A stretch of DNA of 64,000 nucleotides from Vibrio mexicanus (GTDB lineage Bacteria > Pseudomonadota > Gammaproteobacteria > Enterobacterales > Vibrionaceae), in NCBI RefSeq assembly GCF_001012815.1, contig NZ_JYJP01000014.1:1-64000 (forward strand), written 5' to 3'. This document shows, one piece after another, positions 37,484-47,629 of this stretch. Position numbers and translations under genes: made by a program. Under the pieces are notes generated by a model. That model saw only the letters and a program-made list of their open reading frames with translations. It did no database searches and had not been told where the DNA came from. How positions within the stretch are numbered: position 1 is the first letter of the stretch; every line of letters begins with the position of its first letter.

Positions 37484-37537
37484 GCGCCATTTTGTCATCA
37501 AGTTATCGCAAGATAGCTTCTGTCAAAATGGCGTTTT
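37484..37537 (+). terminator. Long hairpin terminator
   Basis: A CGCCATTTTG / CAAAATGGCG stem encloses a second short stem (AGTTATC GCAA GATAGCT) and is followed by TTTT. It ends the first PEGA gene 73 bp after its stop. Confidence 0.75.
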
Positions 37538-37583
37538 CGTTTAGAATAAACCCATTAGTGTATTTATTAGTGAAGTAGAAAGA

Positions 37584-39407
37584 ATGCGACAAAGTCTACC
37601 CGCACTTCTCTTAGCTCTATCACCTTGCCTAATAGCACCGTCTGCGATTGCACAAGAAGCCCCTTCTTCTGTGATTGAAATCGACGATGCGCTTTTTGGT
37701 AAACACAGTGAGCTAAAAGAAGCTAAGCAAAATAGGGATGCGAAACAGCAAGAGTTAGACAGCCAGCAACAAAAGCTGGATGACTTTGCAAAACAGGCGA
37801 AATCGGGCGATGCAGCTCTAGAGAAAGCAAAAGCTCGTCTAGAACGCGACTATCAACGCATGATTGATGAACCTGAACTCGACCTTTCTGCTTCACAAGC
37901 TCGTTACCAAGAAGCTTGGGGCGCAGTAAAGCAGAACCAAGTCCAACGCCTCGAAGCAGAGCAGCAGCTTTCAGAGCTTGAGTTGGCTTTGCAAACAGCG
38001 CAAGCTCAAGTTGATGCCGTTCAAACAAGCATTGATGAACTCAACAATAGTAAACTGCGCGCACGAGCTGAACGCTTAACCGAAGAACTATCCGGTCGTG
38101 ACAGCGAAAAAGTGAGTTTCACTAACGTTTGCCAATCGAACATGACCCTTGCCCAATGTGCGAGCCAAACTTCTGAGCTTGCACTGCAAAAAGCCGTCAA
38201 ACAGTTCCAAAAAGCACTCATTGATAACACATCAGAATCCAACTTGGTTAAGCAGAACCTAAATAAGGTCTCGCTTAATATCCATGTACTCAATCACAAA
38301 GTCTCTGAATCAGGATTCTACGATGGTGTTCGCTATCGAACCATCATGGATGTCAATCTAGAAGCTCGCCCAAGTGCCACCACCGCCTGTAACCTACTTG
38401 ATTTGGATGCACAATACTGTTTCGCACCGGGCTCATACAGCGGCGTTGACAACAAACAAGTGGAAGTCGCATGGGTAACGCTGACCGTTCGTTCCAACAA
38501 GCATAACGACAAGGTCACTATAAATGGGGTGAATTACGGTAGCACACCATTAGACGTGATGTTGCCAATTGGCCAGCATATTGTGACGGTTCAAAAAGAA
38601 GGTTACTACAGCTTCAACCAAGAACTGAAAATCAAATCCGATCAAACGCTACGCGCTGTTTTGCGGGAAAAAGAGAATGAGTTAGTTGCCGGCCACAAGT
38701 TTGCTGATCAAACCGCAGGTGATGCTCGTGCTCCAGAAATGATTACGTTACTTTCCGGTGAATACTTCATTGGCGAAAGCTCATCAAGACAAATTCACCT
38801 TGATCATGCTTTCGCGATCGGTGCGACACCCATTACTGTGTCTCAGTTCGATTCTTTCGTAAACAGCACCAACTATCAAACGGATGCTGAACTTAAAAAC
38901 ACCTGTACGACGATCGAAAATTCTGAAATAACGCCCGTTCCAAACAGCTATTGGCGCAATCCTGGATTTAAGCAACACCCGAACTCTCCAGCGGTCTGTA
39001 TTAGCCGTAACGATGCCAATGCTTACTTGCGTTGGTTAAGCAAGCAAACAGGCTATGACTACCGCCTACCAACAGAAGACGAGTGGGAGGTGGCATCACT
39101 AGCAGGCTCTCAAAGTGCTTACTGGTGGGGCAATGAATTTGAATCAGGTAAAGCCAACACGGGCTGGGGTGGAACGCCTTGGTCGAACAAGAGTACTGCA
39201 CCAGTAAGTGCATTTGCCCCCAACACACTCGGCCTGTATGACATGGTTGGTAACGTATGGCAGTGGACTAACGATAGCCGTGGCTTAGCCAAAGGCGGCG
39301 CTTGGAACTTCTCGCCTTCGATGGCGCAAGCGCATCAAAAGCTATTCCTGTCAACTTCATCGGCGGCCAACTATGTGGGCTTTAGAGCAGTCAGAAAAAT
39401 CGACTAG
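37584..39407 (+). CDS. PEGA protein with formylglycine-generating-enzyme-like domain
   Basis: A 607-residue exported protein. Domains in order are a signal peptide (about 1-24, ending AIAQ), a coiled coil (about 35-200), a cysteine-bearing region shared with the upstream paralogue, a PEGA domain (about 300-355, DKVTINGVNYGSTPLDVMLP) and a SUMF1/FGE-sulfatase domain (about 385-605). The last is shown by RLPTEDEWEVASLAG, GLYDMVGNVWQWTND, KGGAWNFSP and the final VGFRAVR. FGE-fold domains can be oxidases or sugar/ligand-binding modules; the catalytic Cys pair of true FGE is not evident, so a binding or structural role is likely. A strong terminator follows. Confidence 0.85.
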   Translation: MRQSLPALLLALSPCLIAPSAIAQEAPSSVIEIDDALFGKHSELKEAKQNRDAKQQELDSQQQKLDDFAKQAKSGDAALEKAKARLERDYQRMIDEPELDLSASQARYQEAWGAVKQNQVQRLEAEQQLSELELALQTAQAQVDAVQTSIDELNNSKLRARAERLTEELSGRDSEKVSFTNVCQSNMTLAQCASQTSELALQKAVKQFQKALIDNTSESNLVKQNLNKVSLNIHVLNHKVSESGFYDGVRYRTIMDVNLEARPSATTACNLLDLDAQYCFAPGSYSGVDNKQVEVAWVTLTVRSNKHNDKVTINGVNYGSTPLDVMLPIGQHIVTVQKEGYYSFNQELKIKSDQTLRAVLREKENELVAGHKFADQTAGDARAPEMITLLSGEYFIGESSSRQIHLDHAFAIGATPITVSQFDSFVNSTNYQTDAELKNTCTTIENSEITPVPNSYWRNPGFKQHPNSPAVCISRNDANAYLRWLSKQTGYDYRLPTEDEWEVASLAGSQSAYWWGNEFESGKANTGWGGTPWSNKSTAPVSAFAPNTLGLYDMVGNVWQWTNDSRGLAKGGAWNFSPSMAQAHQKLFLSTSSAANYVGFRAVRKID

Positions 39408-39427
39408 CTTTACCTATATTTGAGGCT

Positions 39428-39457
39428 AAAAAGGGGACACTGAGTGTCCCCTTTTTC
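39428..39457. terminator. Bidirectional intrinsic terminator
   Basis: An AAAAAGGGGACAC / GTGTCCCCTTTTT stem with loop TGA lies between the PEGA/FGE gene and the convergent pdxH. Confidence 0.9.
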
Positions 39458-39501
39458 TATCTTCGCCCACCCAATAAGCAAGCGCGGTTATTTATCGCTG
39501 T

Positions 39502-40136
39502 TTATGGCGCGAGACGATCGATGTCCCACTGCCCGCCATTTTCAGAGAACAAGAATCGATCATGTAGCGATGCTCGCCGCCCTGCCAAAACTCAATACTG
39601 GTTGGCTTGACTCGATAGCCGCCCCAGAAACTTGGTACTGGGATTTCACCTTTGGCAAATTTCTGCTTCAGCTCAAGGTACTTACCTTCCAAGATACCAC
39701 GCGCCGAAATACGACTGCTCTGCTTACTAGCAATCGCGGCAATCTGGCTCTCTTTTGGTCGTGAGCTAAAGTACTTGATGTTTTCTACCGCGGTTAGCTT
39801 CTCTGCAACGCCTGTAATGTGAACTTGTCTTTCCAATGGATGCCAAGGTAAGTGAATGCTTACTTTATTGTTTTGCTCGATTTGCTGAGCTTTACGGCTA
39901 CCCAAGTTGGTGTAAAAGACAAACCCTTCTTTTTCGACATTTTTTAGCAGCACAATACGCTGAAATGGCTGACCTGTTGCATCAACCGTTGCAACCGTCA
40001 TCGCCGTGGGATCCGATAATCCAGAGTCAATCGCTTGCTGCAACCAAAGGTTGAACTGGTCAATGGGATCCGCGCACAAATCTTTGCGTCGTAATCCACC
40101 TTTCGCGTATTCGCGTCTGATATCTGTAAGTTCCAT
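39502..40136 (-). CDS. pdxH: Pyridoxamine 5'-phosphate oxidase PdxH (frameshifted)
   Basis: An FMN-dependent oxidase of 211 residues when repaired, the usual length. It forms pyridoxal 5'-phosphate in the last step of vitamin B6 synthesis and salvage. Hallmarks are [40 protein letters not shown] and [11 protein letters not shown]. The last 22 residues are in another frame: restoring a C at 39566-39567 gives [11 protein letters not shown]...WDIDRLAP, the conserved C-terminus. The start is ATG 40136, chosen because GGGAG lies five bases upstream; longer frames to 40253 have no such support. Confidence 0.95.
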
Positions 40137-40358
40137 TCCTACTCCCATGGGATTTTTTTCTGATTTTGCGCCGATGCGACCAATAACACAAGGTCGATTC
40201 AACATCATCAGTCTAAACTTACTATTAAGTGGTGATAATGAGAAAGCTAACATTAACTAACCAAATGAACCACAAATAAGTATTATCAACTTCTTAACAT
40301 TTGTACTATCTAGTAATAAAATCAAAGTAATACTGAGTCATCAACTCAAGGACGCCCG

Positions 40359-41749
40359 ATGAGTAACAAACAAGTCGACAAACTATCCAACACCGAGCTT
40401 GAATACGTCGACGACAAAACTGCCGCACTTTTGCTCAACACCCCAAGCAGCGCTAGATTGATGCTTTGGGTCATGGTGCTATTTTTTGGCTTGGCCATCG
40501 CTTGGGCATCATGGGCAGAGCTCGACAAAGTCACTGTAGGACAGGGCAAGGTTGTTCCTTCTTCTCAAATACAGGTTGTGCAAAACCTTGAAGGTGGCTT
40601 AGTTAAAGAAATAATGGCCTACGAGGGTCAATTGGTTCAAAAAGGTCAACAACTACTTCTAATCGATGACACCCGCTTCCGCTCAGACTTTCGTGAACGT
40701 GAACAACAAGTAGCAAACTTGACCGCTAGTGTGCTGCAGCTTTCAGCCTCCATCACAAGCGTTGTTATCAATGAAGATTTTGATGAGAGAGACTGGCAAA
40801 AAAGCGTTCAGCTTGATTACAGCCGCTTAGCCTTTCCTCCTATTTTGAGCGAATCCCAACCTCGCTTAGTCGAGAGGCAAAAAGCGGAGTATCGCCAAGA
40901 TCTCAACAAACTTCGCAACCAACTCTCACTGATCGACCAACAGGTTAAACAGAAGCAGCAAGACTTAGTCGAGATTCAAGCTCGCGTTCGTAACCTTCGC
41001 CAAAGCTATAACTTCGCATTGAAAGAGCTTGAAATCACTGAGCCGCTCGCTGATGAAGCGTCGTGCCACGTATTGAGCTTCTCAAGCTGCAACGCCAGGT
41101 AAATGATACTCGCCGTGAATTGACTTCTAGTGAACTCAAGATCCCTGTGCTTCAGTCTGCAATACGTGAAGCTATGCTCAATCGCATTGACAGTGCGCAG
41201 AAGTTCCGTTCAGAGCAACAAGAGAAGCTAAACCAAGCGCAAGACAAACTTTCAGCGCTCACTGAATCTGCCGTTGGGCTAGAAGACAGAGTGAATCGTA
41301 CTGTTGTTGTCTCTCCGGTGACAGGTACGGTCAAAACGCTCTATGTGAATACCGTCGGAGGCGTTATCCAACCAGGGATGGACATTGTTGAAATTGTCCC
41401 AACCGAAGATACTTTGCTCGTTGAAGCGCAAATAGCGCCGCAAGACATCGCCTTTTTAAGACCCGACCTTCCTGCCATCGTTAAGTTCAGTGCTTATGAC
41501 TTTACTAAATATGGCGGCCTAGATGGCACGTTAGAACATATCAGTGCAGATACAACCCAAGATGAAGAAGGGAACAGCTACTACTTGGTCCGAGTACGTA
41601 CAACACAAAAAAGTCTCGGTAACAATGAAGAGCTGCCCATCATTCCGGGTATGACTGCATCTGTAGACATCATAACGGGTAAACGCACTGTGATGGATTA
41701 CCTTTTAAAACCAATACTGAGTGCGAAAAGCAACGCGCTTCGCGAGTAA
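40359..41749 (+). CDS. lapC: Type I secretion membrane-fusion protein LapC (HlyD family, frameshifted)
   Basis: A periplasmic adaptor of 463 residues when repaired. One N-terminal membrane helix (about residues 30-50) is followed by a lipoyl-like half motif (VVQNLEGGLVKEIMAYEGQLV), a long coiled coil (about 110-290) and a C-terminal beta domain ending PGMTASVDIITGKRTV. HlyD-type proteins join an inner-membrane ABC transporter to an outer-membrane pore. The break is at 41058, where one G is missing (DEGVVPRIELLKL read as DEASCHV). It leads the lapC-lapG-lapD-lapB cluster, so its cargo is presumably the large LapG-cleaved adhesin. Confidence 0.9.
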
Positions 41750-41781
41750 TCTTCATTTTTAGTCTGTTAGCAAGGAGCTTT

Positions 41782-41814
41782 ATGTCTAATACCCTACTCG
41801 GCCTTACTCTGTGA
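41782..41814 (+). CDS. Ten-codon in-frame leader before lapG
   Basis: ATG 41782 has a strong ribosome site (AAGGAG, five bases away). It reads MSNTLLGLTL and stops at TGA 41812-41814, in the same frame as lapG, whose ATG (41839) has a weak site. It may be a leader that feeds ribosomes into lapG by reinitiation, or a remnant of a longer N-terminus. Confidence 0.3.
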   Translation: MSNTLLGLTL

Positions 41815-41838
41815 GTTCAACATCATGAAGACGCTGTC

Positions 41839-42504
41839 ATGAAACAACGTTGGCTCATAGCATTACTTGCCATTTCAACCTCATTCACCTCAGTTGCCCT
41901 TAATACTCAAGAGCAGCGCTGGGTGAATGCGGTGCGTGAAACTTATGGCGATAGAGCAGGCAAACGAGTAGAAACTTGGCGTAAAGAGATGTCTAAGTAT
42001 CAGGGGCTCTCCGAACAAAAACAGCTTTATGAAGTGAATCGTTTCTTCAATCAACTCAACTTTGTCAACGACATCAATCTGTGGGGAAAGAAAGATTACT
42101 GGGCGACTCCACTTGAGTTTCTCGGAAGTAATGCGGGGGACTGTGAAGATTTCACCATTGCGAAGTACTTCTCGCTGTTAGAGCTCGGTGTGTCTGATAA
42201 GAAGCTCCGTCTCGTGTATGTTAAAGCCATCACGCTAAACCAGTTTCATATGGTGTTAGCATACTATTCGACTCCGAGTGCAGAACCGGTAATTTTAGAC
42301 AATATCAATCCAGAAATCCTGACCGCCTCTAAGCGGCGCGATTTACTTCCGGTATACAGTTTCAATGGTAAAAACCTTTGGCTAATGAAGTCGAAAAAAG
42401 GTCAGTTGGCAGGTAAGTCCTCTCGCCTAAGTCTATGGAATGACTTGAGAGCCAGAGAACGAAACTTAAACCTAAACAAACCAATTATAAATTATGACGA
42501 GTAG
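41839..42504 (+). CDS. lapG: LapG periplasmic cysteine protease (BTLCP)
   Basis: A 221-residue bacterial transglutaminase-like cysteine protease. A signal peptide (about residues 1-21) is followed by the protease domain. The catalytic Cys lies in NAGDCEDFTIAKYF (about residue 98), with the DCED acidic cluster that binds calcium in this family. The catalytic His is in LNQFHMVLAYY (about 137) and the Asp in VILDNINPEI (about 154). LapG clips the N-terminus of a large surface adhesin and so releases cells from biofilm. It is five bases upstream of lapD, whose product holds it inactive when c-di-GMP is high. Confidence 0.93.
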   Translation: MKQRWLIALLAISTSFTSVALNTQEQRWVNAVRETYGDRAGKRVETWRKEMSKYQGLSEQKQLYEVNRFFNQLNFVNDINLWGKKDYWATPLEFLGSNAGDCEDFTIAKYFSLLELGVSDKKLRLVYVKAITLNQFHMVLAYYSTPSAEPVILDNINPEILTASKRRDLLPVYSFNGKNLWLMKSKKGQLAGKSSRLSLWNDLRARERNLNLNKPIINYDE

Positions 42505-42509
42505 GCAAT

Positions 42510-44420
42510 ATGACGTTATATAAGCAGCTAGTCGCGGGGATGATCGCAGTATTTTTATTACTGATGATCTCGGTATTTATTATCGAATTTAATACCACGC
42601 GTAATAACTTAGAGCAGCAGCAACGCTCTGAAGTCAATAACACCATCAATACGGTAGGCCTCGCCCTCGCTCCGTACCTTGAAGACAGCGACCACATTGC
42701 GGTGGAATCGGTCATCAATGCCCTGTTTGATGGCAGTAGCTATTCCGTGGTTCGACTCATCTTCCTCGATAACGGCGAAGAAATCCTTCGCTCTTACCCA
42801 ATCAAGCCAAACAACGTGCCGGAGTGGTTTACCGATTTACACCTGTTTGAGCAAATTCATGATCGCCGAGTTGTCACCAGTGGATGGATGCAACTGGCGG
42901 AAGTGGAAATTGTCAGTCACCCTGGGGATGCCTACGCCCAGTTATGGCAAGCCTTTGTTCGTCTTCTCATCGCTTTCTCGATTATTTTCTCCATCGGCCT
43001 ACTAGCGATTGCCTTCATCCTCAAGCGTGCTTTACGTCCGTTGCAACTGATTGTAACTAAGATGGAGCAAGTGGCTAGAAACCACTTTGGCGACCCACTG
43101 CCGCGCCCTGCCACTAAAGACCTTATCTACGTGGTGGATGGCATCAACAGTATGTCTAAGCAGGTAGAACAAGCTTTTAAAGCGCAAGCGAAAGAGGCGC
43201 AACAGCTTCGTGAACGTGCTTACATCGACCCGGTTTCACAGTTAGGCAACCGCGCATTTTACATGAACCAATTGAACGCTTGGCTATCAGAAAGTAGCTT
43301 TGGCGGGGTCGCTCTGTTAGAAGCAAAATTCATCAAAGAGCTCTACGATGAAAAGGGTTATGAGTTTGGTGATAGTAAAGTTCGCGAGCTCGCTGACCAT
43401 CTAAAAATATCTATCACAGCACCAAACGTCACCATTGCACGTATCTCGACCGAAGAGTTTGGCTTTATTTTACCGAACATGGATGAGAGCGAACTCAAGA
43501 TCATCTCTGACAGCATCATCCACTTTGTGCAAGATGTGGACTCAGATCCAACGGGTACTGCCGCTGCAAACGTCTCACTGGGTGTGGTACATAATGAGGA
43601 ACGTAAATCATCAAGCGACATCCTCACCTTACTCGATAACGCACTGGCAAACGCTAAAGCGAACCCTGATATCAACTACGGTTTTGTCTCTAGCCAGTCT
43701 AGCCAAAATCTACGTGGTAAGCAGCAGTGGAAAGCCTTGGTAGAAGAAGCGATTCACAATGATTGGTTCACCTTCCGTTTCCAGTCTGCAAGCAGCTCTA
43801 ATGGTGAGGTTTATCACAAAGAGGTGTTCTCTGCGATTGAGAAAGATGGTGAACGCTTTACAGCAAACCAATACCTATTTGCTCTTGAACAGCTTAATGC
43901 GAGCCACATTCTCGATGAATACGTTATCTCCACAATCATGAAAAAGATTGACCTTGGAGAGGTGAACTCGCCTGTCGCGATCAACATTTCGCAAAGCAGT
44001 ATTTCGCAACCGTCTTTCATTCGCTGGGTCACGCAAACACTCACCAAGAATGAATCTGCGGCAAGCCTCATGCACTTCGAGATTCCGGAGACTTGTTTCG
44101 TTAATTCGCCTCACCATACCGCACTATTTTGTAACGCGGTGCGCGCAGCAGGCGCTGAGTTTGGTGTCGACAACTACGGCCGTAATTTCCAATCGTTGGA
44201 CTACATCAACGAATACCGTCCAGCCTACGTGAAACTGGACTACTTGTTCACTCACCATCTTGATGATGAAAAACAGAAGTTCACGCTTACCTCGATCTCT
44301 AGAACGGCGCATAATTTGGGAATCAAAACCATTGCTTCACGTGTTGAGACACAAACTCAGCTTGATTTCCTTTCTGAACACTTTATTGAAGCCTTCCAAG
44401 GCTTTATCGTTGATAAATAG
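42510..44420 (+). CDS. lapD: LapD c-di-GMP receptor (degenerate GGDEF-EAL)
   Basis: A 636-residue inner-membrane receptor: TM1 (about 8-28), periplasmic output domain (about 29-150), TM2 (about 151-173), HAMP (about 174-228), GGDEF (about 238-395) and EAL (about 405-636). Both enzyme sites are degenerate: GGDEF reads STEEF (RISTEEFGFIL), and the EAL motif reads KEVFS (YHKEVFSAI). It should therefore bind c-di-GMP at the EAL domain without making or breaking it. With c-di-GMP bound, the periplasmic domain sequesters LapG and the adhesin stays on the cell. It is encoded directly between lapG and the ABC transporter gene. Confidence 0.93.
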   Translation: MTLYKQLVAGMIAVFLLLMISVFIIEFNTTRNNLEQQQRSEVNNTINTVGLALAPYLEDSDHIAVESVINALFDGSSYSVVRLIFLDNGEEILRSYPIKPNNVPEWFTDLHLFEQIHDRRVVTSGWMQLAEVEIVSHPGDAYAQLWQAFVRLLIAFSIIFSIGLLAIAFILKRALRPLQLIVTKMEQVARNHFGDPLPRPATKDLIYVVDGINSMSKQVEQAFKAQAKEAQQLRERAYIDPVSQLGNRAFYMNQLNAWLSESSFGGVALLEAKFIKELYDEKGYEFGDSKVRELADHLKISITAPNVTIARISTEEFGFILPNMDESELKIISDSIIHFVQDVDSDPTGTAAANVSLGVVHNEERKSSSDILTLLDNALANAKANPDINYGFVSSQSSQNLRGKQQWKALVEEAIHNDWFTFRFQSASSSNGEVYHKEVFSAIEKDGERFTANQYLFALEQLNASHILDEYVISTIMKKIDLGEVNSPVAINISQSSISQPSFIRWVTQTLTKNESAASLMHFEIPETCFVNSPHHTALFCNAVRAAGAEFGVDNYGRNFQSLDYINEYRPAYVKLDYLFTHHLDDEKQKFTLTSISRTAHNLGIKTIASRVETQTQLDFLSEHFIEAFQGFIVDK

Positions 44421-44431
44421 GGCTTAGATTG

Positions 44432-46545
44432 ATGCAAGATCCCTTATTAAACTCGCTGATTTACGTAAGCCGCTATTACGGCTTAGCGAACTCTCCGGAA
44501 GCATTGATTAATGGTTTGCCACTTTCTGATGGCAAGCTGACACCCTTCCTATTCCCACGCGCGGCAGAGCGTGCTGGGTTGGTTGCGAAAGAGAACCGAT
44601 CAAAGCTCAATGAAATCCCCGACCTAATCCTTCCCGTGGTACTGCTGCTAAAAAGTGGTGAAGCCTGTGTGCTCAACAGCGTCAATCATGAAAAGCAAGA
44701 AGCCGAGATTGTAACGGGTGAATCAGGTCTCGTACCTGTATCTATGCCACTCTCCGACCTCGAAGAGCGTTTCATTGGTCGTTACTTCTTAGTAAAAAAA
44801 CAGTTTCGTTATGATGAGCGCTCACCTGAAGTGCTCAAAACACGCGAAGGGCACTGGTTTTGGGGCACCATTTGGCAATCGAAGAAAATCTATCGCGATG
44901 TTTTGATTGCTTCGATTCTGATTAACCTGTTTGCCATCGCCGCCCCCATGTTTACCCGCTTGGTGTATGACAAGGTGGTGCCGAATCTCGCGTTTGAAAC
45001 CTTATGGGTGCTCGCAAGTGGTATCTTTGTCATCTTCCTGTTCGACTTAACCCTGAAGCTACTGCGAAGTTACTTCATTGATGTCGCGGGCAAGAAGTCA
45101 GATATCCTGATCTCATCTAAGCTATTTAGTAAGGTCATGGGAATTCGTATGGAGTCGCGACCTCCATCGACGGGTGCATTCGCACGCCACTTACAAGAGT
45201 TCGAATCCATTCGTGAATTCTTTACGTCAGCTACTATTGGTTCACTTATCGACCTTCCGTTTGCCATCTTGTTCTTAGTGCTGATTTGGCTCATGGCTGG
45301 CAACCTTGTGCTGGTTCCTATCGTTGGCGTGTGTATTCTGATTATTTACTCACTGCTCATTCAAGGGCCTTTAAGAAAAGCGATTGAAGAAGGCTCTCGT
45401 TTGGCCTCTCAGAAGTACGCAAACCTAATTGAAAGTATTTCGGGTTTAGAAACCGTTAAGCTGTTTGGTGCACAGAGCCAATTCCAGTTCCGCTGGGAAG
45501 AAGCCGTGGCTCATATGGCGAATTGGAACATTAAGAGCCGCCGAATTACTGATGGCATTCAAAACACGGCTGGTTTTGTTCAGCAAGCCTCCAACGTCGG
45601 TATGATCATTCTGGGTGTTTACTTGATTGCGGAAGGTGAACTGACAATGGGTGGCTTGATTGCAGCGACCATGCTGAGTGGCCGTGCAATTGGCCTATGG
45701 TTCAGTTATCTCTGCTCTCGACACGATACAACCAAGCCAAGTCATCGCTTTCGATCATTGAGCAAGTGATGGAAATGCCGGACGAACAAGAGGAAGGTAA
45801 ACGCTACATCCACCGACCTATTGTCCAAGGTAAGATTGAACTGGAGAAAGTTACGTTCCATTACCCAGAATCGCCTATCGCTTCTATTCGTGATTTGTCT
45901 CTGACCATCAACCCTGGGGAAAAGGTTGCCATCATTGGTCGTATCGGCTCAGGTAAAACGACGTTAGAGCGTCTGATTATGGGCCTTTTCCAGCCAACTG
46001 AAGGACATGTGCGCATTGATGACACTGACATCTCTCAGCTTCACCACATCGATATCAGACGCAACATCGGCTGTGTACCGCAAGACAGTAACCTCTTCTA
46101 CGGCACCATACGCGATAACATTACCCTAGGCCGACCACTTGCCGACGACCGCGATGTCATGGATGCGGCGAACCGCTCGGGTGTTACCGTGTTTACCCAG
46201 CAAGACCCAGCAGGGTTGGAGCGTCAAGTCGGTGAAGGCGGCATGTTATTATCTGGCGGTCAACGTCAAGCAGTTGCGATTGCACGAGCGCTTCTAGGAC
46301 GACCTCCCGTCTTGTTGATGGACGAGCCAACCAGTGCCATGGATAACCGATCAGAGATGCACATAAAGCATCAGCTGGGCCAGCTTGCTCCAAGTGAAAC
46401 TCTGATTCTTATCACGCACAAAACATCCATGCTCGATGTGGTTGATCGCGTGATTGTGATGGAAAAAGGCAGCGTGATTGCCGATGGTCCGAAAGGCCAA
46501 GTTCTGAATGACCTAAAACAAGGTAAAGTTCGCGCGGTCAACTAA
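44432..46545 (+). CDS. lapB: Type I secretion ABC transporter LapB (frameshifted)
   Basis: A transporter of 704 residues when repaired. It has an N-terminal C39-peptidase-like domain without an obvious catalytic Cys (about 1-130), a six-helix membrane domain (about 155-430) and an NBD (about 475-700). The NBD motifs are Walker A GRIGSGKTTLERL, signature LLSGGQRQAVAIARALL and Walker B VLLMDEPTSAMD. This architecture (RTX/LapB type) exports very large adhesins. The C missing at 45694-45695 breaks the frame; restoring it gives GRAIGPMVQLSLLSTRYNQA. ATG 44432 is preferred over TTG 44429. The outer-membrane partner is not in the window. Confidence 0.93.
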
Positions 46546-46570
46546 TTGACTCACTTAACCAGAATCCACA

Positions 46571-46599
46571 AAGCCCCAATCACAAGATTGGGGCTTTTT
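46571..46599 (+). terminator. Intrinsic terminator of the lap cluster
   Basis: An AAGCCCCAATC / GATTGGGGCTTTTT hairpin lies 25 bp after lapB. Confidence 0.9.
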
Positions 46600-46644
46600 A
46601 GTTCGATTAAATCAAGTTTGCGGGGATCGCGAATCAAAGCTTAA

Positions 46645-47301
46645 TTAAGCCAATTTCAAGTCGAACTCTTGGCGATATTGAACCATATCTTCAATCGTTA
46701 ACACTGGCATATTGTGCAGTTTGCCAAATGCGACGATCTCTGGCGCTTTTGCCATTGAACCATCTGGGTTAGTCACTTCACAAAGCACGCCAGCTGGCGA
46801 TAGACCAGCCATCTGCATAAGATCGACCGTTCCTTCAGTGTGTCCACGACGAGTCATGACACCACCAGCACGTGCTCGCAGTGGGAAGACGTGGCCTGGT
46901 CGCGCAAGGTCTTCTGGGCGACTCGCTGGGTTTGCCGCAGTTTTAATCGTGGTCACGCGATCTTGAGCAGATACGCCTGTTGTCACGCCCACTTTAGCTT
47001 CAATTGACACTGTAAATGCGGTTTGGTTCGCGCTGTTGTTGTCTTGAACCATAGGTGGAAGCTCAAGTTTGTTTGCTTGTTCATCGGTTAAGCAAAGACA
47101 CACGATTCCGCTGCATTCGCGGATCATCAACGCCATTTGTTCGGTCGTAAGATGTTCAACTGAATAAATGATGTCGCCTTCATTTTCACGATCTTCATCA
47201 TCAAGCAGTAAAACACCGCGTCCTTCTTTAAGCGCAGCTAATGCGTTTTCAACGCGGGTAATTGGGTTGCCAAACTCGGCAAGTAGAGAGGACTGATTCA
47301 T
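46645..47301 (-). CDS. ribB: 3,4-dihydroxy-2-butanone 4-phosphate synthase RibB
   Basis: A 218-residue enzyme that converts ribulose 5-phosphate to the four-carbon precursor of riboflavin. The active-site segment [18 protein letters not shown] (about residues 31-48) and the loop [18 protein letters not shown] (about 143-160) are diagnostic. It ends without a fused GTP cyclohydrolase II domain, as in E. coli RibB. The start is ATG 47301 with AGGAG seven bases upstream; the frame runs on to 47322. An FMN riboswitch in the leader controls it. Confidence 0.96.
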   Translation of the reverse strand: MNQSSLLAEFGNPITRVENALAALKEGRGVLLLDDEDRENEGDIIYSVEHLTTEQMALMIRECSGIVCLCLTDEQANKLELPPMVQDNNSANQTAFTVSIEAKVGVTTGVSAQDRVTTIKTAANPASRPEDLARPGHVFPLRARAGGVMTRRGHTEGTVDLMQMAGLSPAGVLCEVTNPDGSMAKAPEIVAFGKLHNMPVLTIEDMVQYRQEFDLKLA

Positions 47302-47399
47302 GGTTAAACTCCTAAATATCACCAGAATCAGGGCACTAAGAGGGATAAAAATCCAAAACGAGACGCGCCAGAAAGCCGTACAAGCTCACTTGCGTATCT

Positions 47400-47533
47400 C
47401 CATTCTCTTTCATCCGGACTATAACCGTCGGCTCTGGCATCTCACCAGATCTGCTGACCTCGACGAATCGAGCGCTCGCGGGCTCACCTTATCAGGTATA
47501 CCGCCGGTGGGGAATTTCGCCCCGCCTGAGAAT
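47400..47533 (-). promoter_or_regulatory. FMN riboswitch (RFN element)
   Basis: The minus strand begins TTCTCAGGCGGGGCGAAATT and continues with CCCCACCGGCGGTA. The distal part has GCCGACGGTTATAGTCCGGA followed by a GAAAGAGAA stretch. These are the conserved blocks of the RFN element, in the right order and spacing. It lies about 100 bp upstream of ribB and should shut off the gene when FMN is plentiful. Confidence 0.95.
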
Positions 47534-47540
47534 TAAATTT

Positions 47541-47575
47541 AAAAAATGCGCTCTTTCAGCTAGTTGAAAGAGCGC
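47541..47575 (-). terminator. Intrinsic terminator of aldehyde dehydrogenase gene
   Basis: The minus strand shows GCGCTCTTTCA / TGAAAGAGCGC followed by a T-rich run. It separates the aldehyde dehydrogenase transcript from the ribB leader. Confidence 0.8.
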
Positions 47576-47629
47576 GGCAATATTAGCGTTTTAGCCATTG
47601 AAATTAAAGGGCTCAATAAGGAATGTGTG

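Noticed and set aside
47300-47536. 78-codon plus-strand frame
   Set aside because: It lies antisense to the FMN riboswitch; the conservation there is RNA structure, not protein.
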